64,000 nucleotides of DNA, from the NCBI RefSeq assembly GCF_014200605.1, contig NZ_JACHCE010000003.1:124001-188000 (forward strand), written 5' to 3'. Shown piece by piece: positions 27,632-37,640 of the stretch. Each line of letters opens with the position of its first letter. Within the stretch, counting starts at the first letter, position 1. The position numbers and the translations under genes were made by a program. The notes under the pieces were generated by a model. That model was given only the letters and a program-made list of their open reading frames with translations, searched no databases and was not told the origin of the DNA. The stretch is from Pedobacter cryoconitis (lineage in GTDB: Bacteria; Bacteroidota; Bacteroidia; Sphingobacteriales; Sphingobacteriaceae).

Positions 27632-27767
27632 AGTAGATATAATTATAGATATCCTGCAATATCAACTATAACTACCATTACCACAACACGTATATATTAT
27701 TTCTGAGTTAATAATATAATGATCCTCCAAAAAGGCTATCCCCCCTGCAGCAGACAAACCCCTGAGG

Positions 27768-27809
27768 GGTTGACAAAAAAAGAACATTGATGTTCTTTTT
27801 TTGTCAACC
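27768..27809. terminator. Perfect 19-bp stem-loop terminator
   Basis: The arms GGTTGACAAAAAAAGAACA and TGTTCTTTTTTTGTCAACC are perfect complements with a TTGA loop, and the stem reaches the stop codon of the gene on the minus strand. The A and T tracts are inside the stem. Confidence 0.75.
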
Positions 27810-28699
27810 TAGAACTGATACCCCAGAGCCCACATATTCTGCACATAGTTAATCTTCTGGCTGGCCTTATCCAGATCATCTCTTCCAGTTGTATGAACGT
27901 TTTTCAAATTCGTTGCCCCAACCTTCGTTGTATTCTGAATATATAATCCTTTACTTACATAAAACTTCAAACCAATCTTAGCTGAAAAACCATAACCAGA
28001 AACGTTCCAGTGGTTATTTCTTCCCTGTTCGAATAAACGTACATCAGATCTTGGTACCAGCATACCACCACCAAGACCAGTTTCCAAAGTTAAAGAAGTC
28101 TGTCTTGAAGGTGCAACCCAAATATCATCATAACGTTCAAACTCGATATTTGCATAATTGAATCCATCCGTATGCTCATAAGTAAGCATCTTATCCGTTA
28201 CATTAATCATCTGTCCATTATACGTTCCCGCCATTGCACCGGTAGGTACTCCCGGATCAGAAATAGTTTCTCCGATAAAACCAGTAATTGCCACTTTTTG
28301 TGGAATATCCATTACATATTTCATATGATCCCAGCCAATGGAAACACTATAATTATCAGCGATAAAATATCCTACCCTAAGATTATACTGAGGTTCAGAA
28401 ATCTTTGCAGGGTTTAAGTAATTCCATTTTAGCGGAGACTGTCTATCATGGGCAACTACATCTTTCAATGTAAAATCATAGTTTGGCCCTTTAAAATTGA
28501 TATCACTTTTTCCATACCAGGAATGATTATAACCCCAATGAACAAAAAAATCTCCCTTTCTTGAGAAATTCCTTTTGATCTCATTAGAGAATATACTCTT
28601 TCCAATCTTAACCGGGTTATCGGTTGTATTTGTAGTTTCTTGCGCCTTCATCTTTTTACCAAGAACAAGGAACAACAGTAATAAGTAGCTTTTTTTCAC
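27809..28699 (-). CDS. Outer membrane beta-barrel protein, unknown function
   Basis: The protein has a signal peptide (KKSYLLLLFLVLGKKMKAQ) and alternating aromatic strands ending in an aromatic C-terminus (MWALGYQF), which fits an outer-membrane barrel. The start is set at a GTG at 28699 (296 aa), since the longer version starts with TTG and adds residues ahead of the signal peptide. I recognise no specific family. The adjacent genes do not suggest a role. Confidence 0.7.
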   Translation of the reverse strand: MKKSYLLLLFLVLGKKMKAQETTNTTDNPVKIGKSIFSNEIKRNFSRKGDFFVHWGYNHSWYGKSDINFKGPNYDFTLKDVVAHDRQSPLKWNYLNPAKISEPQYNLRVGYFIADNYSVSIGWDHMKYVMDIPQKVAITGFIGETISDPGVPTGAMAGTYNGQMINVTDKMLTYEHTDGFNYANIEFERYDDIWVAPSRQTSLTLETGLGGGMLVPRSDVRLFEQGRNNHWNVSGYGFSAKIGLKFYVSKGLYIQNTTKVGATNLKNVHTTGRDDLDKASQKINYVQNMWALGYQF

Positions 28700-28777
28700 A
28701 GTGTAAAAGTACAGAAATCCTGTCAAAAACTAATTAGAGTAAAACAAATGACATGAACAAGACGCAATAAAAACAAA

Positions 28778-28807
28778 AAAACCTGCTATAACGAAATAGC
28801 AGGTTTT
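28778..28807 (-). terminator. Terminator of sucAB
   Basis: A 12-bp stem AAAACCTGCTAT/ATAGCAGGTTTT with a short loop lies 18 nt beyond the sucB stop codon and is followed on the minus strand by a T run. Confidence 0.85.
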
Positions 28808-28825
28808 CAATATATTTTAGTTTAC

Positions 28826-30055
28826 CTATACGCCTAACAACAAACGTGCAGGATCTTCTAATAGTTGTTTTACTCTCACTAAGAATCCAACAGATTCTCT
28901 ACCATCAATGATTCTGTGATCATAAGATAAAGCAAGATACATCATCGGGCGAACAACAACTTCACCTTTTTCTGCGATAGGGCGCTCAATAATATTGTGC
29001 ATACCTAAAATAGCAGATTGGGGCGCATTGATAATTGGCGTAGACATCATTGAACCAAATACACCACCATTAGTGATTGTAAAAGTTCCACCAGTCATTT
29101 CTTCCAAAGTCAATTTGCTGTCACGCGCTTTAGTAGCCAGTTCAATAACAGATTTTTCAATCTGGGCAAGCGTCATGCTTTCTGCATTTCTGATAATTGG
29201 TACTACCAATCCTTTAGGTGCAGAAACTGCGATAGAAATATCTACGAAGTCATTGTAAACAACAGAATCACCATCAATACGTGCATTAACAGCAGGGAAA
29301 TCTTTCATTGCTTCACAAACAGCTTTTGTAAAGAAACTCATGAAACCTAATCCAACACCATATTTCTCTTTGAACTGATCTTTATATTTTCCACGCAGGT
29401 CCATAATCGGTTTCATGTTTACTTCATTAAAAGTAGTTAACATGGCCGTTTCATTTTTCACAGCAACTAAACGTTTTGCAACAGTTTTGCGCAGTGGGGA
29501 CATTTTTTCTTTGCGTTCATTTCTAGATCCCGCAACCGCTGGTGCCGCTACTGCTGCCTTCTCAGGAGCTTTAGCTGCTGGTGCTGCTGGTTTCTCTGCC
29601 TTAAGCGCATCTTCTTTAGTAATTCTGCCATCAACGCCAGAACCTTTAACAGAACCTGCGTCAACACCTTTTTCTGCAAGAATTTTACCTGCTGCCGGCG
29701 AAGGAGTACCAGTTGCATAACTTTCCCCATTTCTTTCCGCTACCGGAGCAGCAGACTGAGTGTTATTTACAACTGTTTTTTCTTCTGCAGCTGGTGCTGC
29801 CGCTTTTGCCGGAGCAGCCCCACTAGTTTCGATAGAACAAACTACAGCACCTATAGCCAGTGTATCGCCTTCGGCCGCCACTATTTTCAAAGTTCCGGCT
29901 TGCTCAGCAGTTAATTCAAAAGTTGCTTTATCAGACTCTAACTCGGCGATTACTTCATCCATTTCTACGGCATCACCATCATTCTTCACCCAACGGGATA
30001 AAACAACTTCGGTAATTGATTCGCCTACTGGCGGAACTTTTATTTCTAGACTCAT
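28826..30055 (-). CDS. sucB: 2-oxoglutarate dehydrogenase E2 (dihydrolipoyllysine succinyltransferase)
   Basis: E2 transfers the succinyl group from lipoate to CoA in the TCA cycle. The 409 residues show the N-terminal lipoyl domain with the modified Lys43 in ELESDKATF, an Ala/Pro-rich linker (about 80-118), a small subunit-binding domain (about 119-157, [13 protein letters not shown]), a second Ala/Pro-rich linker, and the catalytic domain (about 185-409) with His380 and Asp384 in [10 protein letters not shown]. It lies 20 nt after sucA in a two-gene operon. Its E3 partner is encoded elsewhere, in this window at 18346-19752. Confidence 0.97.
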   Translation of the reverse strand: MSLEIKVPPVGESITEVVLSRWVKNDGDAVEMDEVIAELESDKATFELTAEQAGTLKIVAAEGDTLAIGAVVCSIETSGAAPAKAAAPAAEEKTVVNNTQSAAPVAERNGESYATGTPSPAAGKILAEKGVDAGSVKGSGVDGRITKEDALKAEKPAAPAAKAPEKAAVAAPAVAGSRNERKEKMSPLRKTVAKRLVAVKNETAMLTTFNEVNMKPIMDLRGKYKDQFKEKYGVGLGFMSFFTKAVCEAMKDFPAVNARIDGDSVVYNDFVDISIAVSAPKGLVVPIIRNAESMTLAQIEKSVIELATKARDSKLTLEEMTGGTFTITNGGVFGSMMSTPIINAPQSAILGMHNIIERPIAEKGEVVVRPMMYLALSYDHRIIDGRESVGFLVRVKQLLEDPARLLLGV

Positions 30056-30075
30056 AATTGATGTATTATATTTTC

Positions 30076-32871
30076 CTAATCTACGTTATATGCTTTACTC
30101 ACTGATTTCTTGGCAATTTTATGATCCACCTCAGTTACAGGGACTTCAAAAGCTTTTGCCAGGATACTTGCCTGCTCATCTGCATGTTGTTTCGCAAATC
30201 CAGTTGCAGTACTGCTGCTTTCTTTTCTTGATATCACTTCGATATCACTAAATATTGTTTTTCTTGTTTTACGCAAGAAATAAGGCCATGCACCCATATT
30301 TTCAGGTTCTTCCTGAACCCAGATAGCTTCTTTCGCATTTTTATAACCTTTATAAACCTCTTCCATTTGTTTTAATGGCGTAGGATATAACTGCTCAACA
30401 CGAACGATGGCCACATTTTTGATCTGCTCTTTTTGTTGTTTCTCTAACAACTCATAATAGATCTTACCACTGCAGAACAATACTCTGTTCACCTCATTAG
30501 CTTTAACATTCTCGTCATTGATGACCTCCTGGAACTTACCTTCAGTAAATTCTGTCAGTTTAGATACACATGAAGGATGACGCAATAAGCTTTTAGGTGT
30601 GAAAACGATTAATGGTTTTCTAAAGTCACGTTTAAACTGACGACGGATTGCATGGAAGAAGTTAGCAGGAGTAGTACAGTTGGTTACCTGCATATTATAA
30701 TCAGCACACAGTTCCATAAAACGCTCAATCCTTGCAGAAGAGTGCTCAGGTCCTTGTCCTTCATAACCATGTGGTAATAACATCACTAATCCATTTTCAC
30801 GCTGCCATTTAGTTTCCGCACTTGCGATATACTGATCCACAACAATTTGCGCCCCATTGAAGAAATCACCAAATTGTGCTTCCCAGATAGTTAAGGCATT
30901 AGGGTTAGCCATTGCATAACCATATTCAAATCCTAAAACGCCATATTCTGATAAATGTGAATTGTAGATATCAAATGGAGCCTGCTGATCAGAAAGGTTA
31001 CTTAAAGGGATGTACTCTTCTTCAGAATCTTCTAAAGTCAATACAGCATGACGGTGTGAGAACGTACCACGCTCTACATCCTGGCCGCTCAAACGAACCC
31101 TTTTACCTTCTGTAAGCAAAGTAGCGTAAGCAAGCTGCTCACCCATTGCCCAGTCAAAAATATGAGTAGACGTTGCCATTTTGTTACGCTCAGCGAATAG
31201 TTTTTCAATCTTCTTGAAGAACTTCTTATCTGAAGGTAAAGTACTGATTCTTTTAGCAATTTCTAATAAAGTAGTTTTTTTAACAGAGGTATCCGGAGAA
31301 GTCAGGAAATCTTCTGCACTGGCAATTCTCATATCTGACCATGCACCGGCAAATTTCACTCCCTTATAAGTAGAAGTGATCTCTTTAGCTTCGTTTAATC
31401 TCTCCTGTAAAATACCACGGAATTCAGCTTCCATTTCTTTTGCCAGGCTTGCTTCCAGTTTACCTTCACCAATCAGTTGTTTGATATAGATATCTCTTGG
31501 ATTAGCATGCTGCTCGATACTTTTGTATAATAAAGGCTGAGTGAATTTAGGCTCATCTGATTCATTATGTCCAAATCTGCGGTAACACAGAATATCGATG
31601 AACACATCATTTTTATATTTCTGACGGTATTCCATAGCCAGGTTGATGGCATAAACCAAAGCTTCCACATCATCTCCATTAACATGGAATACAGGTGAAA
31701 GTGTAACCTTGGCAATATCAGTACAGTAAGTACTGGTACGTCCGTCTTTATAATTTGTAGTAAAACCAATCTGGTTATTAATTACCAGGTGAATCGTACC
31801 ACCGGTTTTATAGCCATCAAGACCAGCCATTTGAATCACTTCATAAACGATACCCTGTCCGGCAACTGAAGCGTCACCATGAATAAGGATAGGTGCAATT
31901 CTTGAATTATCACCTTCGTATTTGAAATCAATTTTAGAACGTGTCATTCCTTCAACCACACCATTCACTGTTTCCAGGTGAGATGGGTTAGGGCATAAAC
32001 TCAAGTGAACGTTTTTTCCGTCGTTTGTGGTTACATCCGTAGAATAACCAAGGTGGTACTTCACATCACCTCCAAATGGAGATTCAGCGCTGTAACCTTT
32101 ACCTTCAAATTCAGCAAAAATATCTTTATAAGTTTTCTGCATGATATTGGCAAGAACGTTCAGACGTCCTCTGTGTGCCATACCGATTACAAATTCTTCA
32201 ATACCCATTGATGAACCTTTTTCAATAACTGAATCCAGTGCCGGGATCAAAGCTTCTGCTCCTTCTAAAGAGAATCTCTTCTGACCAAGAAATTTAGTTC
32301 CCAAAAAGTTTTCAAAGCTAACGGCCTCATTTAACTTCTTCAGGATTCTTCTTTTCTCTTCGATTGAAAAATTTGGCGTGTTCTGTACACTCTCCATCTT
32401 ATTTTCAATCCAGCCTAATACTTCAGGGGTACGTACGAATTTATATTCCGCACCAATAGATCTGCAATAAGTCTTTTTTAAGAAGGTTACGATGTCGCTA
32501 AGTTTAGCAGCACCAATTCCAAGTTCTACACCAGAGTTGAAAACGGTATCCAGATCATTCTGGTTTAAACCGAAATTCTCTATGTCCAGAGTTGGTAAAT
32601 GATGACGTCTTTCTCTTACCGGATTTGTTTGGGTAAACAAATGACCACGCTGGCGATAACCATTGATCAGATTTAAGACATTCACTTCTTTTAAAAAATG
32701 TTCGGGAGTTGCTTCACTGGCTACGCCGGCATCTGCTCCTCTTCCAAAATCAAACCCTTCAAAAAACTTTTGCCAGCCGAATTCAACCGCATTAGGATCT
32801 TCTTTATAAGCTTGATAAATAGAATCGATGTATTCGGCATTTGCGCCGTTGAGATAAGATAAATTATCCAT
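30076..32871 (-). CDS. sucA: 2-oxoglutarate dehydrogenase E1 component
   Basis: The 931-residue thiamine-diphosphate enzyme decarboxylates 2-oxoglutarate and passes the succinyl group to E2 lipoate. Visible signatures include the N-terminal helix [36 protein letters not shown], the ThDP/metal segment [11 protein letters not shown] and the C-terminal half with [17 protein letters not shown]. The length matches the SucA/OdhA family. The sucA start lies 54 nt downstream of the B12-type regulator gene, which is on the same strand, so partial read-through from that gene is possible. Confidence 0.97.
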   Translation of the reverse strand: MDNLSYLNGANAEYIDSIYQAYKEDPNAVEFGWQKFFEGFDFGRGADAGVASEATPEHFLKEVNVLNLINGYRQRGHLFTQTNPVRERRHHLPTLDIENFGLNQNDLDTVFNSGVELGIGAAKLSDIVTFLKKTYCRSIGAEYKFVRTPEVLGWIENKMESVQNTPNFSIEEKRRILKKLNEAVSFENFLGTKFLGQKRFSLEGAEALIPALDSVIEKGSSMGIEEFVIGMAHRGRLNVLANIMQKTYKDIFAEFEGKGYSAESPFGGDVKYHLGYSTDVTTNDGKNVHLSLCPNPSHLETVNGVVEGMTRSKIDFKYEGDNSRIAPILIHGDASVAGQGIVYEVIQMAGLDGYKTGGTIHLVINNQIGFTTNYKDGRTSTYCTDIAKVTLSPVFHVNGDDVEALVYAINLAMEYRQKYKNDVFIDILCYRRFGHNESDEPKFTQPLLYKSIEQHANPRDIYIKQLIGEGKLEASLAKEMEAEFRGILQERLNEAKEITSTYKGVKFAGAWSDMRIASAEDFLTSPDTSVKKTTLLEIAKRISTLPSDKKFFKKIEKLFAERNKMATSTHIFDWAMGEQLAYATLLTEGKRVRLSGQDVERGTFSHRHAVLTLEDSEEEYIPLSNLSDQQAPFDIYNSHLSEYGVLGFEYGYAMANPNALTIWEAQFGDFFNGAQIVVDQYIASAETKWQRENGLVMLLPHGYEGQGPEHSSARIERFMELCADYNMQVTNCTTPANFFHAIRRQFKRDFRKPLIVFTPKSLLRHPSCVSKLTEFTEGKFQEVINDENVKANEVNRVLFCSGKIYYELLEKQQKEQIKNVAIVRVEQLYPTPLKQMEEVYKGYKNAKEAIWVQEEPENMGAWPYFLRKTRKTIFSDIEVISRKESSSTATGFAKQHADEQASILAKAFEVPVTEVDHKIAKKSVSKAYNVD

Positions 32872-32925
32872 TGTTTAAGAATTGGTATAAGTATGGCAAA
32901 ATTAGGATTTTACCTTTAAAAACAG

Positions 32926-33819
32926 CTATAAATCCTCAAGAAATTCTACGATTTCACAAACCTTTTTCAGTGGTGTCAGCCTATCGTCAAGAAGTATGTC
33001 AAATTCAGAGATTAAACTACCTGCAACCAGCAGAGGGACATCCATATGGTCCAATACTTTAGTCAATATTTTATTGATATCTTTTCCAAGGTTTAAGGAA
33101 GTAAGCACAATAAAAGCATAATCAGGTTTATAATGCAAAATTACCTTTTTCAAATCACTATATGGGATTTCCTGGCCAAGATACAGCGTGTCCATGCCAC
33201 AACGTTTTAGTAAATAACGTGCAAAAAGTAACCCCGTCTCATGCATCTCTGCTTCGGGAAGGAATAACAAAAATCTTTTAGGATCTTTTCTCTCCGGTTT
33301 TTTCACCCGGTCAATCTCTACAATAATTCTATCCCTGATCAGATTTGAGGCAAAATGCTCTTGAGAAGGATCAATTGCCCCTGTCTGCCATAACATACCA
33401 ACTTTCTTCATAAAAGGAAAAAGCACAAGATCCATTGTATTGACCAGTCCTAACTCATCAATACAGCCGGATAAAATCTCTGCGAATGCAATTTCATCAT
33501 ATTTAAGTGTAGCATCCGAAAGACGGAGCACCTGTACAGTATCGTTATTGAAATCAGATTGTAACTGCAATACCAGATCATTAATCTGCTCTTTGCTCAT
33601 TTTTGCGATCCTGCTGATTTTGTATCCTTTTTCATTCAGGGTTACAATATTGAGCAGGTGTTTCAGATCCTCCTCCTCATAATACCTGATATTAGTAGGA
33701 GTTCGTTTTGGAGGCACAAGATTATATCTCGCCTCCCATGCGCGGATTGTATGTGCTTTAATGCCGATTAGGCCTTCTATGTCACTGATGGAGAATCTTT
33801 TCACGTGAAGTGAGAACAA
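32926..33819 (-). CDS. CarH/LitR-type B12-dependent light-sensing MerR regulator
   Basis: The 297-residue protein has a MerR helix-turn-helix (about 8-75: FSISDIEGLIGIKAHTIRAWEARYN cited in part), a four-helix cap and a cobalamin-binding domain. The cap retains W-x9-EH (Trp144, Glu154, His155), and the B12 domain has ExHxxG with His193 as the likely cobalt ligand. In CarH these residues bind adenosylcobalamin, and light destroys the DNA-bound tetramer. It lies directly downstream of the cry-DASH gene. It is therefore likely a repressor that is relieved by light. Confidence 0.88.
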   Translation of the reverse strand: MFSLHVKRFSISDIEGLIGIKAHTIRAWEARYNLVPPKRTPTNIRYYEEEDLKHLLNIVTLNEKGYKISRIAKMSKEQINDLVLQLQSDFNNDTVQVLRLSDATLKYDEIAFAEILSGCIDELGLVNTMDLVLFPFMKKVGMLWQTGAIDPSQEHFASNLIRDRIIVEIDRVKKPERKDPKRFLLFLPEAEMHETGLLFARYLLKRCGMDTLYLGQEIPYSDLKKVILHYKPDYAFIVLTSLNLGKDINKILTKVLDHMDVPLLVAGSLISEFDILLDDRLTPLKKVCEIVEFLEDL

Positions 33820-33908
33820 TTGTTAAACAAAAAAAGTTTTAAATATTTTTTCTGTTTAAGTTAACGCCAAAAAGCATTCCTTATTTTATCAGTAAAACAA
33901 AGATTTTG

Positions 33909-35159
33909 TTAAAGATCCTGAACTTCGATATCCAGCAGTTTAATCTGTTTATCTAAATCAAATGCATTTTTAGAACGCGGATCTTTCCCGCCTCCTGCAA
34001 CATAAGCCCAGTTACCCCAATTACTTGCCGGCGAATAGTCAATTAATTTCTGTTCAAAGTATTCTGCACCATCTACCCAGTTTAACTTTAAAATATAAAT
34101 CAGATAAGTAGCTACCAGTAAACGTCCGGTATGGGTGATGAACCCAGACTGATTAAGTTCAGCCATATACTGATCGACAACAGGATTACCTGTATCACCA
34201 TCTTTCCATTGCTGCAGGCTTAACAAATACACTTCAGTTTGCGGGAAATCAGTCACTTCCGCCACGATATCCCTAAAGTAATTCACACTATGTTTTTTAA
34301 ACATAAATCTGAAAAAATCTCTCCAGAGCAAACCTAATATCAATTGTGTAAAATGACTGTTGGAACCAAATTTTTGTTCAGCTTCTTTTACAGCCCAATA
34401 TACTTTTCTTGGAGATAAGGCCCCTACTGCCAGCCACGGAGAAAGCTTAGATGAAAAACTATGTTGGGCAGCATGTGCTTTGCTACTGCGGATATAAATA
34501 TCCGAACCGACAGCAAATAATTCCTGTAAATGTTTTATCCCATGCTCTTCGCCTCCTGCAGGAACAGCAGAAAATGCCCCTGCACATTCCGGTAATTCAC
34601 CCCATTCTTCTGCTTCTACAAAAGAAATATGTTCGGGAGAAGGAAAGCAGTCTTTGACTATTGCATCTCTCTCTGTTTTTTTCTTAAACTGAGAAAAGAC
34701 ATCAGGAATATCTTTAATTGGAAATGGCAAATCCTCTTTATTATAAAGTGTATGGCCAATAAAATGTTTCAGATTGATTCTCAATTTCCATAAAAGGTCT
34801 TCAACATTCGAAGAAACAGTAGTCTCTTCAGTTGCCACCTCTCTATGATGATAGACCTCTGCGATTTCATATTTTTCAGCCAATACAGGAATATGATCTT
34901 CTGGAGTACCTGAGATAATCAGCAGATTACCACCCATTTTTTTCAAAGATTCACGCAGGGCGATTACACTTTCTGCTAAAAATTGAAATCTGTTATGTTT
35001 TTCTTGCGCATTTTCATCAACTTTGTTTTCGAAGTGGCGTGGGTCAAAGAAATAAACAGGCAGGATACTATCGGACTTACTGATCGCTTCTACTAACATT
35101 TCGTTGTCGTGTAACCGCAAATCATTTCTAAACCAGACGAGTATTTTCCGAGATTCCAT
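33909..35159 (-). CDS. DASH-family cryptochrome (single-stranded DNA photolyase)
   Basis: The 416-residue FAD protein has the N-terminal photolyase antenna fold (ILVWFRNDLRLHDNE, 6-20) and the FAD-binding C-terminal half. The DASH signature YSPASNWGNWAYVAGGGKDPR is visible near residue 380 (cited in part as SNWGNWAYVAG). DASH proteins use blue light to repair cyclobutane dimers in single-stranded DNA and may signal. The gene is divergent from the epimerase-photolyase pair, and 89 nt separate it from the CarH-like regulator gene downstream. Confidence 0.93.
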   Translation of the reverse strand: MESRKILVWFRNDLRLHDNEMLVEAISKSDSILPVYFFDPRHFENKVDENAQEKHNRFQFLAESVIALRESLKKMGGNLLIISGTPEDHIPVLAEKYEIAEVYHHREVATEETTVSSNVEDLLWKLRINLKHFIGHTLYNKEDLPFPIKDIPDVFSQFKKKTERDAIVKDCFPSPEHISFVEAEEWGELPECAGAFSAVPAGGEEHGIKHLQELFAVGSDIYIRSSKAHAAQHSFSSKLSPWLAVGALSPRKVYWAVKEAEQKFGSNSHFTQLILGLLWRDFFRFMFKKHSVNYFRDIVAEVTDFPQTEVYLLSLQQWKDGDTGNPVVDQYMAELNQSGFITHTGRLLVATYLIYILKLNWVDGAEYFEQKLIDYSPASNWGNWAYVAGGGKDPRSKNAFDLDKQIKLLDIEVQDL

Positions 35160-35236
35160 TTATTTAGACTAAAGTTTTTGTTGCAATTACCAAAAATATA
35201 CCATTTTTTTCCTAACATCTAATACACAAAGTAATA

Positions 35237-35268
35237 TTTACATAAGCGAAACAAAAGTTTATGTTAAA
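35237..35268. promoter_or_regulatory. Near-palindrome in the divergent photolyase promoter, candidate CarH/LitR operator
   Basis: TTTA-CATAA and TTATG-TTAAA face each other around 13 bases. The arms match at nine of ten positions if one base is bulged. A related TGTTAAA half-site lies just ahead of the regulator gene (near 33822). Placement between divergent light-response genes supports an operator, but this is an inference. Confidence 0.35.
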
Positions 35269-35325
35269 ACTGCTTTTTACACCTCTTATTTAGAAACAAA
35301 ACGCTCTTTTAATAGTTAATCTAAA

Positions 35326-36234
35326 ATGAACCAGCATATTTTACTCACAGGTGCAACCGGCATGCTCGGCAAAGAGCTAATAAAATCCCTCTTATCACAA
35401 GGTCATACCATTTCTATACTCTCCAGAAAACCTATTCAGATCAACCGGGTAAAAGTTTTTTTGTGGGATGTATATCAACAGAAAATTGACACGAACTGTC
35501 TTGAAGGAGTAGATAGTATCATACATCTGGCCGGAGAAAACATATCCAAAGGCAGATGGACCGAAAAACGCAAAAAAGAAATTATTGACAGCAGGGTCTT
35601 ATCCACACAGCTTTTATATCAAGCCATGGCTGAAACTAAAAATCAGGTCAAAAACTTTATATCTGCTGCCGCAGTTGGTTATTATGGTACCCGCGGAGAT
35701 GAAATGCTGACAGAAGAAAGTAACCCTGGTCGTAACTTTCTTGCAGAATGTTGTATCCAGTGGGAAAAAGCTGTCGATCAGGGTCAGCAAACTGGTTTAA
35801 GAATTGTAAAAATCAGAACAGGCGTTGTACTCGCAAAAAAAGAAGGTGCACTTGAAGCTATGGCCAAACCAATCCGCTTATTTGCAGGTGCTCCTTTAGG
35901 AAATGGGAAACAGTGGACCCCATGGATCCATTATCAGGATATGACCCGCATCTATCTCTATGCATTGGAAAATCAATCATTAACCGGCGCTTACAATGCA
36001 AGCGCGCCTTTTCCTGTGACCAATAAAGTGATGACCAAAGCCATTGCCAAACAATTGAATCGTCCTGTATGGCCATTCAGTGTACCAGAAGGCCTGCTAA
36101 AATTGATCTTAGGAGAAATGAGCTCGCTGGTTATGAACAGTACAAATACATCCGCACAGAAAATATTATCCAGTGGATTTAAATTCAACTATACACATAT
36201 TGAGCAGGCTTTAGCCGATATTTACGGCCAATGA
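35326..36234 (+). CDS. TIGR01777-family NAD(P)-binding epimerase/SDR protein (YfcH-like)
   Basis: The 302-residue protein starts with a nucleotide-binding motif ILLTGATGMLGKELI (5-19) and shows SAAAVGYYGTRGD, the family's atypical catalytic segment. It also has the C-terminal ILSSGFKFNYTHIEQALADI pattern of the family. The biochemical function is not established. The stop codon overlaps the photolyase start by four bases, so the two are translationally coupled. This fits a light-response operon. Confidence 0.9.
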   Translation: MNQHILLTGATGMLGKELIKSLLSQGHTISILSRKPIQINRVKVFLWDVYQQKIDTNCLEGVDSIIHLAGENISKGRWTEKRKKEIIDSRVLSTQLLYQAMAETKNQVKNFISAAAVGYYGTRGDEMLTEESNPGRNFLAECCIQWEKAVDQGQQTGLRIVKIRTGVVLAKKEGALEAMAKPIRLFAGAPLGNGKQWTPWIHYQDMTRIYLYALENQSLTGAYNASAPFPVTNKVMTKAIAKQLNRPVWPFSVPEGLLKLILGEMSSLVMNSTNTSAQKILSSGFKFNYTHIEQALADIYGQ

Positions 36235-37538
36235 AAACAGAAAAAGTAAATATTTGCTGGTTAAGAAGAGATTTAAGATTACAGGATAACGCTGCATTAT
36301 ACCATGCACTAAAAAGTAATATCCCGGTTTTGTTGCTTTTTATATTTGACAGGAATATTCTGGATGATTTAAATGATCCAAAAGATGCCAGGGTAACCTT
36401 CATTTACAAAAGATTAAAAGCGCTCGAAAAGGAATTAGAGCAAAAAGGGTCTTCTCTGCTAATCAGGTACGGTGTACCCGAACAAATCTGGCCAGAGCTT
36501 CTCCAGGAATATAGCATCAACGCAGTCTATACAAATCACGACTACGAACCTTATGCTAAGGACCGTGATGATACCCTTGCAGAATATCTGCGTTCAGAGG
36601 ATATTTCATTTCACAGCTATAAAGACCAGGTAATTTTTGAAAGAAAAGAGATTCTAAAATCTGATGGAAAGCCATATACCGTTTTTACGCCCTATTTCCG
36701 TCAGTGGAAAATGAAGCTGAACGACTTTTACGTGAAGTCTTATCCGGTAGAAAAATATGATCAGAATTTCTTTCAAACCAAGTCATTACTTTTCCCTGAA
36801 CTAGCTGAACTGGGCTTTGAAGAATCGGAACTCTCTTTCCCTGCAGTAACTTTTGAAGAAAAACTGGCTGCATACGAAGAAAGAAGAGATTTTCCTGCAG
36901 ACGATGCAACTACCCGCCTTGGCATCCATTTAAGATTTGGGACTGTCAGTATCAGAGCGGCTGCAAATTCAGCAATACAGGCAGGTGCAGAGAAATGGCT
37001 ATCTGAGCTGGCCTGGAGAGATTTCTACATGATGATTTTATATCATTTTCCACATATTGTTACACACTCATTTAAACCAGCTTATGATCAGATTAAATGG
37101 CTGAACAAAGCAGAAGACTTTGAGGCATGGAAAAACGGTAAAACGGGCTACCCTATTGTTGATGCAGGAATGAACCAGCTTAACCAAACAGGATATATGC
37201 ATAACCGGGTCAGAATGATCGTAGGGAGTTTTCTGACTAAACACCTGTTGATTGACTGGCGCTGGGGAGAAACTTATTTTGCGGAGAAATTACTGGATTA
37301 TGAGCTGGCAAGTAATGTAGGTGGATGGCAATGGGCCTGTGGTTGTGGAAATGATGCAGCCCCTTATTTCAGGGTATTCAACCCCGAATTACAGGCAAAG
37401 AAATTTGATCCTGAAAATAAGTATATCTACAAATGGGCACCTGAGTATAAACAGGGAAAGCATGTTCAGCCTATAGTTGACCATGCTTTTGCAAGAGAAA
37501 GGATTCTTAAAGTATTTAAAGAGGCACTTAAAGATTAA
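36231..37538 (+). CDS. phrB: Deoxyribodipyrimidine photolyase (class I CPD photolyase)
   Basis: The enzyme splits UV-induced cyclobutane pyrimidine dimers with blue light. The 435 residues include the antenna domain (NICWLRRDLRLQDN, 6-19) and the FAD domain with LAWRDFYMMIL, the substrate-binding segment GYPIVDAGMNQLNQTGYMHNRVRMI (in part) and ASNVGGWQWACGCGNDAAPYFR (in part), which are typical of class I CPD photolyases. It overlaps the upstream epimerase gene by four bases. The CarH-like regulator gene nearby suggests light induction. Confidence 0.95.
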   Translation: MKTEKVNICWLRRDLRLQDNAALYHALKSNIPVLLLFIFDRNILDDLNDPKDARVTFIYKRLKALEKELEQKGSSLLIRYGVPEQIWPELLQEYSINAVYTNHDYEPYAKDRDDTLAEYLRSEDISFHSYKDQVIFERKEILKSDGKPYTVFTPYFRQWKMKLNDFYVKSYPVEKYDQNFFQTKSLLFPELAELGFEESELSFPAVTFEEKLAAYEERRDFPADDATTRLGIHLRFGTVSIRAAANSAIQAGAEKWLSELAWRDFYMMILYHFPHIVTHSFKPAYDQIKWLNKAEDFEAWKNGKTGYPIVDAGMNQLNQTGYMHNRVRMIVGSFLTKHLLIDWRWGETYFAEKLLDYELASNVGGWQWACGCGNDAAPYFRVFNPELQAKKFDPENKYIYKWAPEYKQGKHVQPIVDHAFARERILKVFKEALKD

Positions 37539-37584
37539 CATTATTCATTTCGGACGCCTTGTCAGAACCTAAATTATAACACGC

Positions 37585-37622
37585 AAAAAAGCCGTCTCTT
37601 AAAATTAAGAGACGGCTTTTTT
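37585..37622. terminator. Bidirectional 18-bp terminator between convergent genes
   Basis: A perfect stem of AAAAAAGCCGTCTCTTAA and TTAAGAGACGGCTTTTTT closes a two-base loop between phrB and the FKBP gene. Confidence 0.9.
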
Positions 37623-37640
37623 TATGCTTAAACAATATAT

